From contig NZ_JAZDRH010000006.1 of assembly GCF_047470865.1 (NCBI RefSeq), forward strand, positions 71,077 through 135,076: 64,000 nucleotides of DNA, read 5' to 3'. The translations under genes were made by a program, and so were the position numbers. Shown here piece by piece: positions 63,201-64,000 of this stretch. Every line of letters begins with the position of its first letter. Position 1 is the stretch's first letter. The notes below the pieces were generated by a model. It saw only the letters and a program-made list of their open reading frames with translations. It had not been told where the DNA came from and did no database searches. The stretch is from JAZDRH01 sp047470865 (GTDB lineage: Bacteria > Pseudomonadota > Gammaproteobacteria > Pseudomonadales > Pseudomonadaceae).

Positions 63201-64000
63201 TGTTCCAACAAGTACCTCATTGCCGCTGCCAATAGCACCACGTGTAGTATCAAAAATCAAAATACTTTCACGCGTTGTAAGCCCAGCAGTAATCTTGCCG
63301 AATAATACAGGGTTACGATCATCTGTAGTGCTACCAGAAGGCATTTCACCTGTAACATCACCGACATTATCAATATAGCCGTTGATGCTGACTTTCGTTG
63401 ATGGCGTAGTAGTATCTAGATTGATGCTATATTCATTTGATAGCTGTCCTTTACTACCTGTAGTGTTTTCAACAGCCGCAGTAAACGTATAAGCGCCATC
63501 GCTATTTAAAAGCCCTGTATAGGTCCAAGTTAAATCAGCATTAACTTGAGCCTGACCGACTCGTACATTACCCAGATAAATCGCCAGCACTTCTCCGGCT
63601 TTCAGCGCAGCACTAATAGACCCTGTTAAAGTTGGTGTCTTATCATCTGTATATCCGCCATGAGCAACATTACCGGTAACAGGCGCTTGATCATCAAACA
63701 CATTCAAGATACGTACGGTTTGATCCGGCACTTGGGTGTCTACGGTGATTTCGTAGTTGTTGGAGATAGCACCGTTGTTGCCAGCAGCGTCTTTGACGCG
63801 GGCAGTATAGGTATAGGTGGCGTCTGTTAGGCCGCTGTCTTCAAAACTCCAAGTTAGGCTGCCATTAAGCTGTGCTTCGCTAAGGCGAGCTATTTCGCTG
63901 CCGTTGCGGTAGATCGCTAGGTATTCACCAGCGCCTAGGGCTTGGCTGAGGCTGCCTTTCAGTGTAGGAGTAGTATCGTTGGTAATTCCTTTATCACCAA
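60279..64000 (-). CDS. Giant RTX/VCBS-repeat adhesin, C-terminal part (runs off the window)
   Basis: The frame is open to base 64000 (first full codon at 63998), so at least 1239 residues are seen and the start is outside. Upstream Ig-like repeats (NDTTPTLKGSLSQALGAGEY, DDKTPTLTGSISAALKAGEV) precede a beta-propeller with six FG-GAP/VCBS calcium loops (DFNRNGYMD, DKVGDGYVD, DLNNDGAVD, DFNGDGYLD, DWNMDGKAD, DLDWDGRQD). RTX-like GGAGNDTFYSNSKDNFFDGGAGNNTF and a T1SS-143-type C-terminal secretion signal ending DLATLLANHQIVF follow. The natural client of the adjacent type I system; role in surface attachment inferred. Confidence 0.9.
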   Translation of the reverse strand, partial: GDKGITNDTTPTLKGSLSQALGAGEYLAIYRNGSEIARLSEAQLNGSLTWSFEDSGLTDATYTYTARVKDAAGNNGAISNNYEITVDTQVPDQTVRILNVFDDQAPVTGNVAHGGYTDDKTPTLTGSISAALKAGEVLAIYLGNVRVGQAQVNADLTWTYTGLLNSDGAYTFTAAVENTTGSKGQLSNEYSINLDTTTPSTKVSINGYIDNVGDVTGEMPSGSTTDDRNPVLFGKITAGLTTRESILIFDTTRGAIGSGNEVLVGTAVVDGDKWTYKIPESHRLENNTTPKFTAVISNGSTYGNASAELSLKVDLEIKVNNINTLDKNPIISGSVGFKIYQDEYVEVTINGKTYNSKTGDVVVDPLNNTWYVKLPASNTLSAGTKYDVVAKLIRDSGTLVVKDTTYNEVNVGKNPVAPVIPDSNDPANKATGITIGEDGLWRVFSNMNVLNQTATDITNTSSFSSNTLNSNGRKGVYGSMSFVDFNRNGYMDIVGLDSQYVDGQQAFEYRPNAGTVGSNDGISNKDYYAFIIGKTNGSGGVNYSSDANVYSWWGGTALYDKVGDGYVDIIYGDRTPNDANVGGGYNTQFVLNKGGIFSKDPTFVDSTANSVDKDPDYQKYGQTNQATPHKLVSTVDLNNDGAVDVVFNGTFGSNYIGSKNSGTSRSTVNGRLVIASNKGTGALEVTQILTGVGNINGIAGYSDTDGFNGQSLVWADFNGDGYLDLFLGSVGSTYNSTNNSSYVFYNDNGKLSQVEAIGTVGTAKTYTEIATNKNVGGAISVDWNMDGKADVITIPRLSYQGRPMSTTQEVKLLTNQFGVAFQETILASSQVVTSAAGAGKGYSGLVNIDLDWDGRQDLLVFTGNAGTTFIENKNTLKKGTALHLKILDQEGINALFGNTVHLYDSKGNLVGTQVLNHQAGNQTSNSTALLSFYGLDPKETYNAVLLRNIGGVEQHVGASSFVGQYNIANVNAAWGGLKTGENWDAYVLTAESGKAVNDASIGNGVVGTGYNDTFFATLGVNKYEGGGGSKLVNGVREWSNTGGLDIIDFKLAGKTNITVDLRLSNFQDTGFGVHQYSNIEGVRGGAGNDTFYSNSKDNFFDGGAGNNTFHLKAGGQDTIMYKLLSNNSSGGHGTDIINDFWVGTVEATANADIINIKELLVGYTGKSYLETAKYVNGKATLLDDSITKYLRLEDGVLYLDRDGAGGSFNEVKLADINFQNVTNDQVDLATLLANHQIVF

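Overview
The chromosomal part of this window points to a low-GC relative of Pseudomonas (Pseudomonadaceae, gammaproteobacteria). The left 20 kb carries pilG-pilH-pilI-pilJ-chpA-chpB (type IV pilus chemosensory system), divergent from gshB-tonB-yqgE-ruvX-pyrR-pyrB-pyrC. This is the gene neighbourhood known from Pseudomonas aeruginosa, except that pilK is missing between pilJ and chpA. The dihydroorotase-like pyrC has lost its metal-binding histidines, as in the pseudomonad pyrBC' arrangement. It is followed by a DeoR-family regulator and glmS, whose 3' end is the attTn7 target.

From 19969 to 51464, two complete Tn7-family transposons lie in tandem downstream of glmS, with the same orientation and tnsA nearest glmS. 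The first (19969-34502) is a close relative of classical Tn7: all five Tns protein lengths, the catalytic residues and the Tn7L end match what I know of Tn7. It is flanked by TTTTC duplications. It carries a class 2 integron with an intact intI2 (the usual nonsense codon 179 is a CAA Gln codon) and, instead of dfrA1-sat2-aadA1, cassettes for a membrane protein, a response-regulator/histidine-kinase pair, an HNH-nuclease/unknown/nucleotidyltransferase trio and a broken DNA methylase. The second element (34509-51464) has a divergent tnsABCDE set and different TnsB-site sequences, and is flanked by TTTCT. It carries an arsenic locus (arsR, arsH, acr3, arsC, FMN reductase, ECF sigma factor, permease, thioredoxin-like protein) plus a sulP transporter and a universal stress protein. 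A tnsA fossil next to an IS3-family fragment inside it, and an orphan Tn7-like end just beyond it, show that further Tn7-like elements were once here. Because TnsD-directed insertion occurs at a fixed distance from glmS, the glmS-proximal Tn7 is probably the youngest.

From 51.5 to 64 kb there is a decaying spacer with a deleted dioxygenase gene. Next come a minus-strand type I secretion operon (Ig-repeat surface protein, TolC-like, ABC transporter with a C39-like domain, HlyD-like) and, upstream of it, the 3' part of a giant RTX/VCBS adhesin that runs off the window.

The most novel parts are the nested attTn7 array with one-base-shifted target duplications, the functional-looking class 2 integron with uncharacterised multi-gene cassettes, and the fossil record of older Tn7-like insertions. 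No CRISPR array, tRNA or rRNA gene was seen.
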